A stretch of DNA of 64,000 nucleotides from DAIDKA01 sp036267975 (lineage in GTDB: Bacteria > Pseudomonadota > Gammaproteobacteria > Steroidobacterales > Steroidobacteraceae), in NCBI GenBank assembly GCA_036267975.1, contig DATAVA010000035.1, forward strand, positions 1 to 64,000. Direction: 5' to 3'. Of this stretch, positions 25,218 through 33,717 are shown one piece after another. Positions within the stretch are counted from its first letter, which is position 1. Every line of letters begins with the position of its first letter. Made by a program: the position numbers and the translations under genes. The notes under the pieces are model-generated. The model saw nothing but the letters and a program-made list of their open reading frames with translations. It had not been told where the DNA came from and searched no databases.

Positions 25218-25534
25218 GAAGGTGAGCGCAGGGGTCGCGCTATCTTTCAACCTGCAATTGCTGCTCGAACGGGGATCGAGCGTGTTCTTGATATTGTCTG
25301 AGTTATCGATTGGCCGGCTGGTGGTCTCAGATCGAGTTTGTGTTTGCAAGCGCCCCCCTAAGTGAGGTTCCGGTGGGCCGGGCGCGAGCGGATGATCGCG
25401 GCACTGCGCCACTTATTAACGACCCATTTGCTTGCCGCGGCGCATCCGCCCGCCGCGCCACTTGATGAGGTACTGCGGCTCTGAGCAACATGCTGAAGAG
25501 CTGGCGGTGCGGCTTTGTGGCTGCGACACCCTTA

Positions 25535-25571
25535 TGTAAGCGCTTGCATCCGCAGCTGCACTCGTTATACT
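25535..25571 (+). promoter_or_regulatory. Promoter with LacI-type operator for the cytochrome/MFS operon
   Basis: The operator TGTAAGCGCTTGCA (25535-25548) overlaps a -35 box TTGCAT (25544-25549); 16 bp later comes a -10 box TATACT (25566-25571). The same 15 bp (ATGTAAGCGCTTGCA) recur upstream of the P450-lacI operon. AAGCGCTT is the typical core bound by LacI/GalR-family regulators, and overlap with -35 implies repression. Confidence 0.8.
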
Positions 25572-25620
25572 TTTTGGGCCCCCACCCCGCAAGCTCACCT
25601 TTGGTCGTAAGGAGTCGATT

Positions 25621-27258
25621 TTGGTAAGTCGCAGCGCTGGCACAGCGCGCCTGCGCCGCTGGCTCACCGTCTTCGGCTGCCTCGGTCTCGGGTGCGCGCT
25701 GCTTGGCCGGGCACACCTGGAGCTGGCGCGCGCGCAGGGCGCGCCCAGTCGCGCCCCGCAGGCCTTGCAGCCGCAGCGCTCAGATTATTGGATGGCGGCC
25801 AATGACAAGCGCGTCATGGCGGCCAAGTCACGCTACCCGGATGCGGCCGGAGCGGTCGGCGTCGTGTTGGCCGGTGGTCCGCTCAATGTCGCCCAACACC
25901 CATTCTTTTCCGCGCTGGGCACCAACGGTCGAGCCTGTGTTACCTGCCATCAGCCGGCCAATGCCATGGGCCTCTCGCTTCAGACCATACGGCGGCGCTG
26001 GCAGGAGACGCATGGCAAGGATCCGCTGTTTGCCGCCATCGATGGCTCCAACTGCCCAAGCCTGCCGCAGGATGAGGCAAGCTCCCACTCGCTGCTGCTC
26101 AACCGCGGTTTGTTCCGCGTCGCCCTACCCTGGCCGCGCACCGTCGGGCCGGATGGCAGCCCGGTGGTGCCTGAATTCAGCATTGAGGTTATCCGCGATC
26201 CCACTGGCTGCAATACCGATCCGGTGTATGGCCTGAAAAGCGCCGATCCGCACATCTCGGTGTTTCGCCGTCCGCGCATGGTCGCGAATCTCAAATACGT
26301 CGCGATTGACGCGGGCGGGGAAGTCTACGGGCCCGCCGGCCCCTTCAACGCGAAGCGCTTGGCGATGGTCATGGATAAGGACCCGGAAACTGGTCGTTAC
26401 GTGGCCATGAACATCATGTCCGATGCCCGCGCGCCCACCCTCAAAATGCAGGCCCAGGAGGCTGCCCGCGATCACCTGCAGGCCTCCGCCCCGCTCTCGG
26501 CCGCGCAGCTGAAAGGCATTGTGGATTTTGAATCGCAGGTGTTCGCCGCGCAGGATCTGGACGCAGTGGGTGATGACTTTGCGGCACCGTCCGCGCCGCC
26601 CGCCCTCGGGCCACGCAATCTGCAAAGCTCCCGCACCGGAGTGCTGGGAGACAACTTCGGCAATCCGGTTTTCAAGGATTTCGGCGCCTGGAAATCCCCC
26701 CCCCTCGCCTCCTCTGCGGCGCAGGCAGGCTTTCGCGCCTCGGTCATGCGCGGTTATGAGGTGTTCTTCAACCGGCCATTCTGGATTCGTGATTCGGCGC
26801 ACATCAATACCGCAGGTCTCGGCAATCCCGCCAAGCGCACCTGTGTCACCTGCCACAACCTGCAGATGGTCGGCACGGACGCCACCGCCGGTTGGGGCGA
26901 CCTGGGTACCAACAACGAGCCGTGGGCCGATCAGTCGCTGTTTTCGCCCGCCTATGCCGCCGCCCCCCAGCTGCCCTTGTTCAAGATCGTCTGCAACCAC
27001 GATGCGCGCCCGCACCCTTTTCTGGGACGCATCATCTATACGCACGATCCGGGACGGGCCCTGATCTCGGGCAAATGTTACGACGTGGGCTCGGTCGTCA
27101 TGGGGCAGCTGCGCGGGCTTGCGGCACGCGCCCCCTACTTCGCCAACGGCTCAGCGGAGGACTTGCGTGCGGTGGTGGATTTTTACGATCGGCGCTTCAA
27201 CATGGGGCTGTCTGAACAAGAGCGGCTCGACTTGGTCAATTTCTTAAGCGTGCTGTAA
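25621..27258 (+). CDS. Exported di-heme cytochrome c, cytochrome c peroxidase-like
   Basis: 545 residues from a TTG start preceded by an AAGGAG ribosome binding site. An N-terminal hydrophobic signal (WLTVFGCLGLGCALLGRAHL) exports it. Two heme c motifs are seen: C106-V-T-C109-H110 and C408-V-T-C411-H412. The arrangement fits the MauG/cytochrome c peroxidase superfamily rather than a simple cytochrome. Such proteins reduce peroxide or oxidise organic substrates in the periplasm. It is the first gene of a five-gene unit under a LacI-type operator. It is larger than typical bacterial peroxidases (about 340 residues), so the substrate may be unusual. Confidence 0.8.
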   Translation: MVSRSAGTARLRRWLTVFGCLGLGCALLGRAHLELARAQGAPSRAPQALQPQRSDYWMAANDKRVMAAKSRYPDAAGAVGVVLAGGPLNVAQHPFFSALGTNGRACVTCHQPANAMGLSLQTIRRRWQETHGKDPLFAAIDGSNCPSLPQDEASSHSLLLNRGLFRVALPWPRTVGPDGSPVVPEFSIEVIRDPTGCNTDPVYGLKSADPHISVFRRPRMVANLKYVAIDAGGEVYGPAGPFNAKRLAMVMDKDPETGRYVAMNIMSDARAPTLKMQAQEAARDHLQASAPLSAAQLKGIVDFESQVFAAQDLDAVGDDFAAPSAPPALGPRNLQSSRTGVLGDNFGNPVFKDFGAWKSPPLASSAAQAGFRASVMRGYEVFFNRPFWIRDSAHINTAGLGNPAKRTCVTCHNLQMVGTDATAGWGDLGTNNEPWADQSLFSPAYAAAPQLPLFKIVCNHDARPHPFLGRIIYTHDPGRALISGKCYDVGSVVMGQLRGLAARAPYFANGSAEDLRAVVDFYDRRFNMGLSEQERLDLVNFLSVL

Positions 27259-27270
27259 GCACCGCCTGCC

Positions 27271-28128
27271 ATGCATAGGGTCACACTCCATTTTGCGCAG
27301 CTGTTCTTCAGCATCGGCCTCGTCACCGGCGCCTGCGCCGGCGTGCCGCCCCAAGAACGTCGCAACTTCGTGGCCTGCCCCATCGTGCAGGACACCGACT
27401 CGGTACCGTGCTGGCTGGCTGAATATCAAGGCGAGCTGTACTTTCTGGGCATTCAGACCGACGCGGGCGGCTGGTCGCCGCCATGGCTCAATCATCAGGT
27501 GCTGGTGGAAGGCAAGCTGGCCGGCGGCCCGCGCATCTGCGGCGGCATTCCCCTGACGTCTGAGTATCCGAGCGCGCCCCTGCCCTCCGGAACCGCCGAC
27601 GGGAAAGCGCTGCCCAATCCCCCGGTGATCTCCGTCATGCGCGAGCTGGATCCCAGCTGCAACACGCTCCTGCCGGCCGACCCGCGCTACCACATCGAAG
27701 GCCGGCGCGGGCCCGGCCCCAATACCGCCGCCTCGGCCTTGCGCAAGTTTCCGCCCCCGCCCGCCATGCCGGTCGTGGCGCCCCCCTATCAACCGCAGAC
27801 CTTCACGTTGACCTATGAGTTCGATTCCGAGCTCGCCACCCGCACCATCAATGAGGCCTTGAAGGCCTTTCAATATGCGCAGGCCGTGCACGCCAAGAAA
27901 ATTCTAATCCGCGGATATCGCGCGGCAACCCTGCTGTCGGATGGGGCCCTGGCGCGCGAGATTCCGCAGATCGGACGACTGCGGGCGCAGGAGCTGGCGC
28001 GGACCTTGCGCAGATTGGGGCTGCCGCAGACGGTCGCCGTGGTGCCCTCATGGAGTGATAAGACCGAGGCCGCCGATGGCCTCACGGATCCTGATCGCCG
28101 CAAGGCCGAACTGATCGTCGAACCCTGA
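27271..28128 (+). CDS. Exported protein with OmpA-like C-terminal segment
   Basis: 285 residues with a lipoprotein-like or signal N terminus (LFFSIGLVTGACAG). The N-terminal 150 residues are unrecognised, rich in proline and containing paired cysteines (FVACPIVQDTDSVPCWLAEY, RICGGIP, DPSCNTL). The C-terminal 110 residues resemble an OmpA/MotB peptidoglycan-binding fold: LTYEFDSELATRTINEALKA, ILIRGYRAATLLSDG, IGRLRAQELARTLRRLGLPQ. It starts 12 bp after the cytochrome gene. A structural role tying a periplasmic system to the cell wall is possible; no enzymatic role can be seen. Confidence 0.65.
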   Translation: MHRVTLHFAQLFFSIGLVTGACAGVPPQERRNFVACPIVQDTDSVPCWLAEYQGELYFLGIQTDAGGWSPPWLNHQVLVEGKLAGGPRICGGIPLTSEYPSAPLPSGTADGKALPNPPVISVMRELDPSCNTLLPADPRYHIEGRRGPGPNTAASALRKFPPPPAMPVVAPPYQPQTFTLTYEFDSELATRTINEALKAFQYAQAVHAKKILIRGYRAATLLSDGALAREIPQIGRLRAQELARTLRRLGLPQTVAVVPSWSDKTEAADGLTDPDRRKAELIVEP

Positions 28129-28196
28129 GGGCACGCGGCTCTCGATGCGCGCACGCAATCTAAAGGGTGCGCTGAAGCGAAGGGGCGGAATCTAAG

Positions 28197-28601
28197 ATGC
28201 TGTCACGAAATCTTGCGAGCGCGTTGCTGTGGGTCCCCCTCGTGGCGCTCGCCCATCACTCCTTTGCGATGTTTGACATGAGCAAGGACACCACGCTTCA
28301 GGGCACCGTCGTGCAATTCCAGTGGCAGAGCCCGCATTCCTGGCTCGACATCAGGGTGAAGGAGGATCGCGGGGCGACCCATCGCTGGGGCCTGGAAATG
28401 GGGGCGCCCAGTGCGCTGTATCGGCGCGGCTGGCGCCAAGCGTCCCTCAAGCCCGGCGACAAGGTCACCGCCGTGATGCATCCGCTGCGCGATGGCCGTC
28501 GCGGCGGCAGCCTGGTGTCGGTGACCTTGCCGGATGGCGCGCAGCTTTTCGGCAGCGGCGGCAGCGCCGAGCCCGCAGCGCCGCCTGGGGCCCGGCCATG
28601 A
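28197..28601 (+). CDS. DUF6152 family exported protein (copy 1)
   Basis: 134 residues with a signal peptide ending before HHSFAMFDMSKDTTL. Family marks: AHHSF at the mature N terminus, LQGTVVQFQWQSPHSWLDI, YRRGWRQASLKPGDKVTAVM and HPLRDGRRGGSLVSV. The function of DUF6152 is unknown; the conserved paired histidines suggest metal binding, an inference. Its stop overlaps the next gene by 4 bp. A paralogue lies at 59637-60062, also overlapping a homologue of that next gene, so the two form a repeated two-gene module. Confidence 0.8.
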   Translation: MLSRNLASALLWVPLVALAHHSFAMFDMSKDTTLQGTVVQFQWQSPHSWLDIRVKEDRGATHRWGLEMGAPSALYRRGWRQASLKPGDKVTAVMHPLRDGRRGGSLVSVTLPDGAQLFGSGGSAEPAAPPGARP

Positions 28602-29374
28602 GCCGCGTGGGCCTGCGCGCACTCATGCTCGTCGCCGCGGTGCTCGCCTTGGGTGCAACGGTGAGCCGCGCCGCGGGGCTGCCCGACTGGGCCGGCGTGT
28701 GGCAGGTCAAAGGTTCGATGGCGCTGCTCTCGCGCGACAACGGCCGCATGTTCGTACCCGGTACCCGCGATGATCCGCCATTCATACCCCGTTACGAGCA
28801 CCGCTACCAGGCCGATCTGCTGCGCGCCGAGCGCCAAGGCGATCCGCGCGCCAAGGACAGCCTCACCGACACCAATACCCTGCACTGCTTTGCCGGCATG
28901 CCCCGCTTGATCGCCACCCCGTTCCGGTACGAGTTCATCGTGACGCCGAAGCAAACCTGGATCCTCATCGACAAGGCCGTTCGCCACATCTTCACCGATG
29001 GCCGCCCATGGCCGGCGGCCGATGCGCGCTGGCCATTGATGCTCGGGCGCTCACGGGGTCATTGGGAGGGGGACACGCTGGTCATCGAGACCGTCGATAT
29101 GCGCACCGATATGTGGGCCGATACCACGCCCCTGACCCTCTCCGCGCACGCGAGCGTGATGGAACGCATCCGCAAAATCGACCCGAACACACTGGAGGAT
29201 GAGGTCACGATTCACGACCCGGACAAATTCACGCGCGAGTGGCAATTCACCCGCCAGTACGTACGCGCAGACGCCCACGAGTGGCCCGACGATCCGGAAC
29301 TGTGCGGTGGACCGGATGATCGCAACCCGGTCATCAACGGTCATGTCACCGTGCAGTTGCCGGACGTCCATTGA
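28598..29374 (+). CDS. Exported hypothetical protein, DUF6152 partner (copy 1)
   Basis: 258 residues with a signal peptide (LRALMLVAAVLALGATVSRA). The mature protein begins LPDWAGVWQVKGS. The central part reads IFTDGRPWPAADARWPLMLG, SRGHWEGDTLVIETVDMRTD, and VMERIRKIDPNTLEDEVTIH DPDKFTREWQFT, which matches the paralogue at 58852-59640 (same order, GHWEG and VMERI shared). It looks like a beta-rich, lipocalin-like protein. The function is unknown. It overlaps the DUF6152 gene by 4 bp and the MFS gene follows closely, so it is part of the LacI-controlled unit. Confidence 0.75.
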   Translation: MSRVGLRALMLVAAVLALGATVSRAAGLPDWAGVWQVKGSMALLSRDNGRMFVPGTRDDPPFIPRYEHRYQADLLRAERQGDPRAKDSLTDTNTLHCFAGMPRLIATPFRYEFIVTPKQTWILIDKAVRHIFTDGRPWPAADARWPLMLGRSRGHWEGDTLVIETVDMRTDMWADTTPLTLSAHASVMERIRKIDPNTLEDEVTIHDPDKFTREWQFTRQYVRADAHEWPDDPELCGGPDDRNPVINGHVTVQLPDVH

Positions 29375-29391
29375 GTCGCCGCGCGAGCGCC

Positions 29392-30651
29392 ATGCAGCCC
29401 CACGGTTCCCTGGAACGCAATGTGCGCTGGCGCCTGGTCGCGCCCCTGACCGTATTGCTGCTGCTGAGCTCGCTGGATCGGGTCAACATCAGCTTCGCCG
29501 CCCTGGGCATGAACCAGGCGCTGGGACTGACGCCTTCGCAATACGGCTTTGGCGCAGGCGTGCTGTTCGTCGGCTTTTTGCTCGGCCAGTATCCGAGCGT
29601 CATGCTGCTGCAGCGCATCGGGATGCGCCGCTGGATCAGCAGCTGCGCGGTGTTGTGGGCGCTGGCTGCGGCAGGCACCACCCTTGTGCACTCACCGCTG
29701 CAGTTCTATGCCCTGCGCATCCTGCTGGGCGTGGCTGAAGGCGGACTCGCCCCCGGCATCGTGCTGTACTTGAGCCAATTCACCACTGAGGCGGACCGAG
29801 CCCGAACCTTCGGCATTCCCATGATCGCCATTCCCCTGTCGGTGGCGCTGGGCAGCCCGCTGTCCGGTGGGCTGATGTCCATGGTGGCCCCGATTCATCT
29901 GGCCCCGTGGCGCTGGCTGCTGATTGCCGAAGCCGTCCCGGCTTTGCTGTTGGGTATCGCCGCGCGCGGCTATTTTCCCGATCATGCGACAGAGGCCCGC
30001 TGGCTCTCCGCCCAGGATGTGGAATTTCTGCAGCTTCAGGCGGCCGCGCAGCTGCGCGGTCGGACCCGCAATGATTGGAGCGTACTGCGTGAGCCTTTGG
30101 TGTGGCTCGCCTCGCTCGTGTGGTTCTGTTTGCTGTGCGGCTCCTACGGCATCATCTTCTGGCTACCGCAGATGGTGAAGGCACTCACCGGCCACTCCCC
30201 GCTTGCGATCGGCTGGATCAATGCGCTGCCGTGGCTCGCAGCGGCGATCGGCACGTACGTCAATGCCGTGCATTCGGATCGCACCGCCGAGCGCTTCTGG
30301 CACGTGGCCGCACCCGCGCTGCTGGCGGCCGCGGCCGCGGTGGCCGCCTGGCAGCTGGACGGCGGCCCCGCCGGACTGGCTGCGTTGGTCGCATTGGGCC
30401 TGGGCCTGGGGGCCGCACAAGGGGCATTCTGGTCCATCCCCACGCGCCTGCTGACCCGCTCGAGCCTGGCGGTCGCGGCCGTCATGATCAACCTGGTGGG
30501 CAGCGCCGGCGGGCTGGTCATGCCCCACCTCATCGGCTATGGAATCGAGCTCGGCGGCGGCCCGGGCAGCGCCTCCTTGCTCATCGCTGCCGCCCTCGCC
30601 GCGGCCGCCGTCCTCACGTTGCTGATTCGCGCCCGCGGCGCGCACGCCTGA
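29392..30651 (+). CDS. MFS transporter, anion:cation symporter (ACS) type
   Basis: 419 residues from the ATG at 29392; a TTG at 29371 overlapping the preceding stop would add 7. The N-terminal ACS signature is RLVAPLTVLLLLSSLDRVNI SFAALGMNQALGLTPSQYGF, followed by RILLGVAEGGLAPGIVLYLS, and the loop DRARTFGIPMIAIPLSVALG. ACS members import organic anions such as phthalate, hexuronates, galactarate or aromatic acids. It closes the LacI-regulated unit and presumably imports the compound that the P450 and periplasmic oxidase act on. The true substrate is not predictable. Confidence 0.85.
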   Translation: MQPHGSLERNVRWRLVAPLTVLLLLSSLDRVNISFAALGMNQALGLTPSQYGFGAGVLFVGFLLGQYPSVMLLQRIGMRRWISSCAVLWALAAAGTTLVHSPLQFYALRILLGVAEGGLAPGIVLYLSQFTTEADRARTFGIPMIAIPLSVALGSPLSGGLMSMVAPIHLAPWRWLLIAEAVPALLLGIAARGYFPDHATEARWLSAQDVEFLQLQAAAQLRGRTRNDWSVLREPLVWLASLVWFCLLCGSYGIIFWLPQMVKALTGHSPLAIGWINALPWLAAAIGTYVNAVHSDRTAERFWHVAAPALLAAAAAVAAWQLDGGPAGLAALVALGLGLGAAQGAFWSIPTRLLTRSSLAVAAVMINLVGSAGGLVMPHLIGYGIELGGGPGSASLLIAAALAAAAVLTLLIRARGAHA

Positions 30652-30655
30652 GCGC

Positions 30656-31687
30656 TCAGGCGGTATCGCGGGCGAGGATTTCGAAACCAATGTCGATGCG
30701 CCGCGCGGGGGGCTCAAGCCCGCGCGTGCGCAGGATCAGCGCCTCGGCGGCGCGGCGGCCAATCTGCGCGCCATCGATGCGCACCGAGGTCAGCGCCGGC
30801 ACGGCCAGGGCCGAGGAGTCACTGGCCCCGAAGCCGATGACGGCCAGATTCTGCGGAACTTTGAGCCCCCGCGCCGTGGCCTCGCTGAGCACCGCCCAAG
30901 CCAAGCGATCCGAACTGCACAGCACCACATCCGCACGGCCGCCGCTCTTGAGAAACGCCCGCAGGCGTGCACGTCCGTCGATCGCAAAAGGCGTCACGGC
31001 CGCGATATCGCAGATCGGCTCGGGCAGATGCTGCTCGCGCCAGCGCTCGAGAAAACCTTCCATCCGGGCCCTCCCGCGCGCCAGATCGTGCGTCATGATC
31101 AGCGGGCGCCGATAGCCTTGCTTCACCACAAAATCCGCCAGCGCTCGGCCCGCCTGCCGATGCGAGAACCCAATCGCAAGATCCACCGGCGTGCGCGGCA
31201 GATCCCACGTCTCGATGACGGTGACGCGGGCGGCACGCAAATGGCGCCGCACGAGCGGATCGGTCGGCGCACCGGTCAGAATCAGGGCATCGGGGCGATG
31301 CGACAGCAGTGAGATCACCGCCCGGCTCATGCCCTCCGGCTCATATCCGGTCAGTCCCAGCACCACTTGGTAGCCCGCCGCAGACAAGGCCAGCGACATC
31401 GACTCGATGGTTTCATTGAACAGCGAGGTCGCAATGCTCGGCACCAGGGCGGCGACCAGCCGGCTACGCTTGGAGGCCAGCCCGCCTGCCAGCAGGTTGG
31501 GCACATAGCCGGTCTTGGCGATCGCCAGCCTCACCCGCTCGCGCGTGTGCGCCGTTACCTGCTCGGCATTGTTGAGGGTGCGCGAAATGGTGGCGGTGGA
31601 GACCCCGGCGACGCGCGCGACATCCTCGAGCGTGGGTGCGCGCGCGGCGGCCGAGTGTGCTGACTTGCGAACGTGCCGGCGGCGCAT
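30656..31687 (-). CDS. LacI-family transcriptional regulator
   Basis: 343 residues. The N-terminal helix-turn-helix reads TLEDVARVAGVSTATISRTL NNAEQVTAHTRERVRLAI, with hinge NLLAGGLASKRSRLVAALVP. The periplasmic-binding-protein-like ligand domain follows (GYQVVLGLTGYEPEGMSRAV, RRPLIMTHDLARGRARMEGF, AVIGFGASDSSALAVPALTS). The DNA-binding helix YTATIS-type is replaced by STATISR, typical of GntR-like LacI proteins that read an AAGCGCTT core. That core occurs in front of its own operon and of the cytochrome operon. It follows the P450 gene by 29 bp and is convergent with the MFS gene. Confidence 0.9.
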   Translation of the reverse strand: MRRRHVRKSAHSAAARAPTLEDVARVAGVSTATISRTLNNAEQVTAHTRERVRLAIAKTGYVPNLLAGGLASKRSRLVAALVPSIATSLFNETIESMSLALSAAGYQVVLGLTGYEPEGMSRAVISLLSHRPDALILTGAPTDPLVRRHLRAARVTVIETWDLPRTPVDLAIGFSHRQAGRALADFVVKQGYRRPLIMTHDLARGRARMEGFLERWREQHLPEPICDIAAVTPFAIDGRARLRAFLKSGGRADVVLCSSDRLAWAVLSEATARGLKVPQNLAVIGFGASDSSALAVPALTSVRIDGAQIGRRAAEALILRTRGLEPPARRIDIGFEILARDTA

Positions 31688-31716
31688 GCGAACCCCAAAC
31701 CCAACCGATTGCGATT

Positions 31717-32910
31717 CTACCCTTTCGTAAAGCGCATGCGCACCGACAGCACCCCCAGTTCCGGCATGCGCGTGCGCGTGATCGGACCGTAGGTCTCAAA
31801 GCCGCGCGTGCGGCCGAGCAGTTCCTCGAGTGCGACTTTCAACTCCAGGCGCGCCAGGGCCGCGCCGGGACAGTGATGCGGGCCGCGCCCGAAGGCCAAG
31901 CTCTGCGCGATGTTGGGCCGATGAAGCACGAACTGATCCGGATTCTCAAACACCGCTTCATCGCGATTGGCGGAGGCGTAGTTGAGCGCAATGGGTTCGC
32001 CCTGCCCGATCGGACAGCCGCGCACTTCGATATCGCGGTTCGCCGTGCGCGCAAAGCCGCGATACGGCGTGTAGAGCCGCAAAAACTCCTCCACGGCGGC
32101 CGCAATCAACTGTCGGTTGCCCCTCAGTAGCTGCTGCAGCGCCGGATCTGCGCTCAAGTGCACGCTGATCGAGCCGATCAGCACCGTGGGTGCAATGATG
32201 CCCACCACCAGCACCTGCCGCACGCACCCGACAATGAGTTCATCGGGCAAGGCTTGACCCTCATGACGCGCGGCCAGCAACGCCGAAGTGGGATCGATGT
32301 CAGGATCCAACGGAGTGTGCTTGCGCAATGCAATCAGCTCACGCGCCATCTCATACAACGCCAGGCTCGTCTGCCGCACCACGCTGTCGAGATTGGACTG
32401 CACGGCCACATTGAACGCGCGCCCCGCCTGCCGCAGCGGCGCGGCCAGCTCAGGCGGAATGCGCATCCATTCGGCGAACACATTCACCGGTAGACGGCTG
32501 GAGAAATCCTCGCAGATGTCGCACTCGCCCGCCTCCAGCAGCGGCGCGAGCAGCTCCCCGCACAGTCGGCGTATGGTGGGCTCAAGCACCGCCACGCGCC
32601 GCTCCGCGAGCAGCGGATTGAGGGCCGAGCGAAACGGCGTATGGGCCGGCGGATCCAGATGCAGCGGGGGACGGCGCCCGGTGAAAGCCACTTTGGGCAC
32701 CACGTTCTGCACCGAATTGATGAAGGTTCGATACTCCGTCGCGGCCCGCGCGACATCCTCGTGCTTCAGCAAACTCCAAAATCCGCCCCAGGCATCGCTC
32801 CAAGCGACCGGACGCTGCGCGCGCAGCTGCCGGTACAGGGCGTAAATGCCCTCCTGCGTCTCCTTCGCAAGAGCGTCGTAGTCCACCGCGCGGGCGGGCG
32901 CTGGAATCAT
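31717..32910 (-). CDS. Cytochrome P450
   Basis: 397 residues, class I bacterial size, no membrane anchor. The heme-binding loop FGRGPHHCPGAALARLEL puts the thiolate at C347. The ExxR motif is EEFLRLYTPYRGFAR in helix K region. In the I helix, where AGxDT is usual, the sequence reads VVGIIAPTVLIGS, so the acidic residue of the proton-relay pair appears to be proline; this occurs in some families. No ferredoxin or reductase gene is linked, so electrons come from elsewhere. It is first in an operon with the lacI regulator and faces a LacI operator 55 bp upstream. Confidence 0.9.
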   Translation of the reverse strand: MIPAPARAVDYDALAKETQEGIYALYRQLRAQRPVAWSDAWGGFWSLLKHEDVARAATEYRTFINSVQNVVPKVAFTGRRPPLHLDPPAHTPFRSALNPLLAERRVAVLEPTIRRLCGELLAPLLEAGECDICEDFSSRLPVNVFAEWMRIPPELAAPLRQAGRAFNVAVQSNLDSVVRQTSLALYEMARELIALRKHTPLDPDIDPTSALLAARHEGQALPDELIVGCVRQVLVVGIIAPTVLIGSISVHLSADPALQQLLRGNRQLIAAAVEEFLRLYTPYRGFARTANRDIEVRGCPIGQGEPIALNYASANRDEAVFENPDQFVLHRPNIAQSLAFGRGPHHCPGAALARLELKVALEELLGRTRGFETYGPITRTRMPELGVLSVRMRFTKG

Positions 32911-32951
32911 GGGGGTATCTGCAGTGGCTCGCGCAACGCGCGGTTCACTTC

Positions 32952-32980
32952 AATATGGCAAACCATGTAAGCGCTTGCAA
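32952..32980 (-). promoter_or_regulatory. Promoter with LacI-type operator for the P450-lacI operon
   Basis: On the minus strand a -35 TTGCAA (32975-32980) and a -10 CATATT (32952-32957) are 17 bp apart. The operator TGTAAGCGCTTGCA (plus strand 32966-32979) overlaps the -35, as at the cytochrome operon. It lies 42-70 bp upstream of the P450 start. Confidence 0.75.
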
Positions 32981-33007
32981 GCCAGGCGCCGCCCGCGGTA
33001 CCGCGCT

Positions 33008-33547
33008 TCAGTATTCAACCTCCGGATCCTCCTCGCTGCGCGACTGAACCGCCGGACCGAAAGCGCGCAGCATGATTCCCAACCTGTCCCCTTGCGTATC
33101 GAGTTCGTTCGCTTCGCGGCTGAGCGCCACGCGCTGCGCGGGGGTGGGAGCAAGCTCCATCCGCACCTGCAGCTGCTGGATGTTCTCCTGCAGCTGCTGC
33201 AGCCGCCCCGTCCAGTACGTCTGCTGCGCCTGTGCCTTCGCCGCGGCCTGGGCCAGCTGTTGGCGCAGGTTTGCCAGTTCGTGCTCCAGCAGCCGCGCCG
33301 GAATCGACTCGGCGCTAAGTCCGGAGTGCGCGGCCTTGGCGCGCTCACCCGCCAGCAACCGATAGATGCGCCCGACGCCGCCGCGGCAGTTGAAGCGCTC
33401 GACCAAGGCGGCGCGCAGCCGTGCGCCTGACGGGAACCGCCCGGCGCTCGTAAGCTCAGCGATCACACGGCGGATCTGTGCATCGGACACTTTCGGCGGA
33501 TGCATGAGCGCGAGTATATCGGCTAAGCGGAAAGCTTTCCGCTTCAT
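33008..33547 (-). CDS. KfrA-like plasmid DNA-binding coiled-coil protein
   Basis: 179 residues from the ATG at 33547. The N-terminal 75 residues resemble the DNA-binding domain of KfrA-type plasmid proteins (VSDAQIRRVIAELTSAGRFP SGARLRAALVERFNC). A long coiled coil follows (LEHELANLRQQLAQAAAKAQ AQQTYWTGRLQQLQENIQQL). KfrA proteins of IncP and related plasmids repress their own promoter and aid stable inheritance, probably by forming filaments or contacting partition proteins. It sits downstream of the rep-like gene in the replication block. KfrA family membership is by pattern, not alignment. Confidence 0.6.
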   Translation of the reverse strand: MKRKAFRLADILALMHPPKVSDAQIRRVIAELTSAGRFPSGARLRAALVERFNCRGGVGRIYRLLAGERAKAAHSGLSAESIPARLLEHELANLRQQLAQAAAKAQAQQTYWTGRLQQLQENIQQLQVRMELAPTPAQRVALSREANELDTQGDRLGIMLRAFGPAVQSRSEEDPEVEY

Positions 33548-33717
33548 TATTCCGCCCTGATTAACGCATGAAAGGCATTTGAAATCAGTGCATTGCATCA
33601 AACCGGTGGCGTTTTACATCTGTTGGCCGGCTCCGGCGCGAGCATCTTAAAAGGCACATCGGCCGCAGGCCGTGGTTGTTTCTCCTGATTCATAGCTCCG
33701 ACAGAAATCCTTATTCG

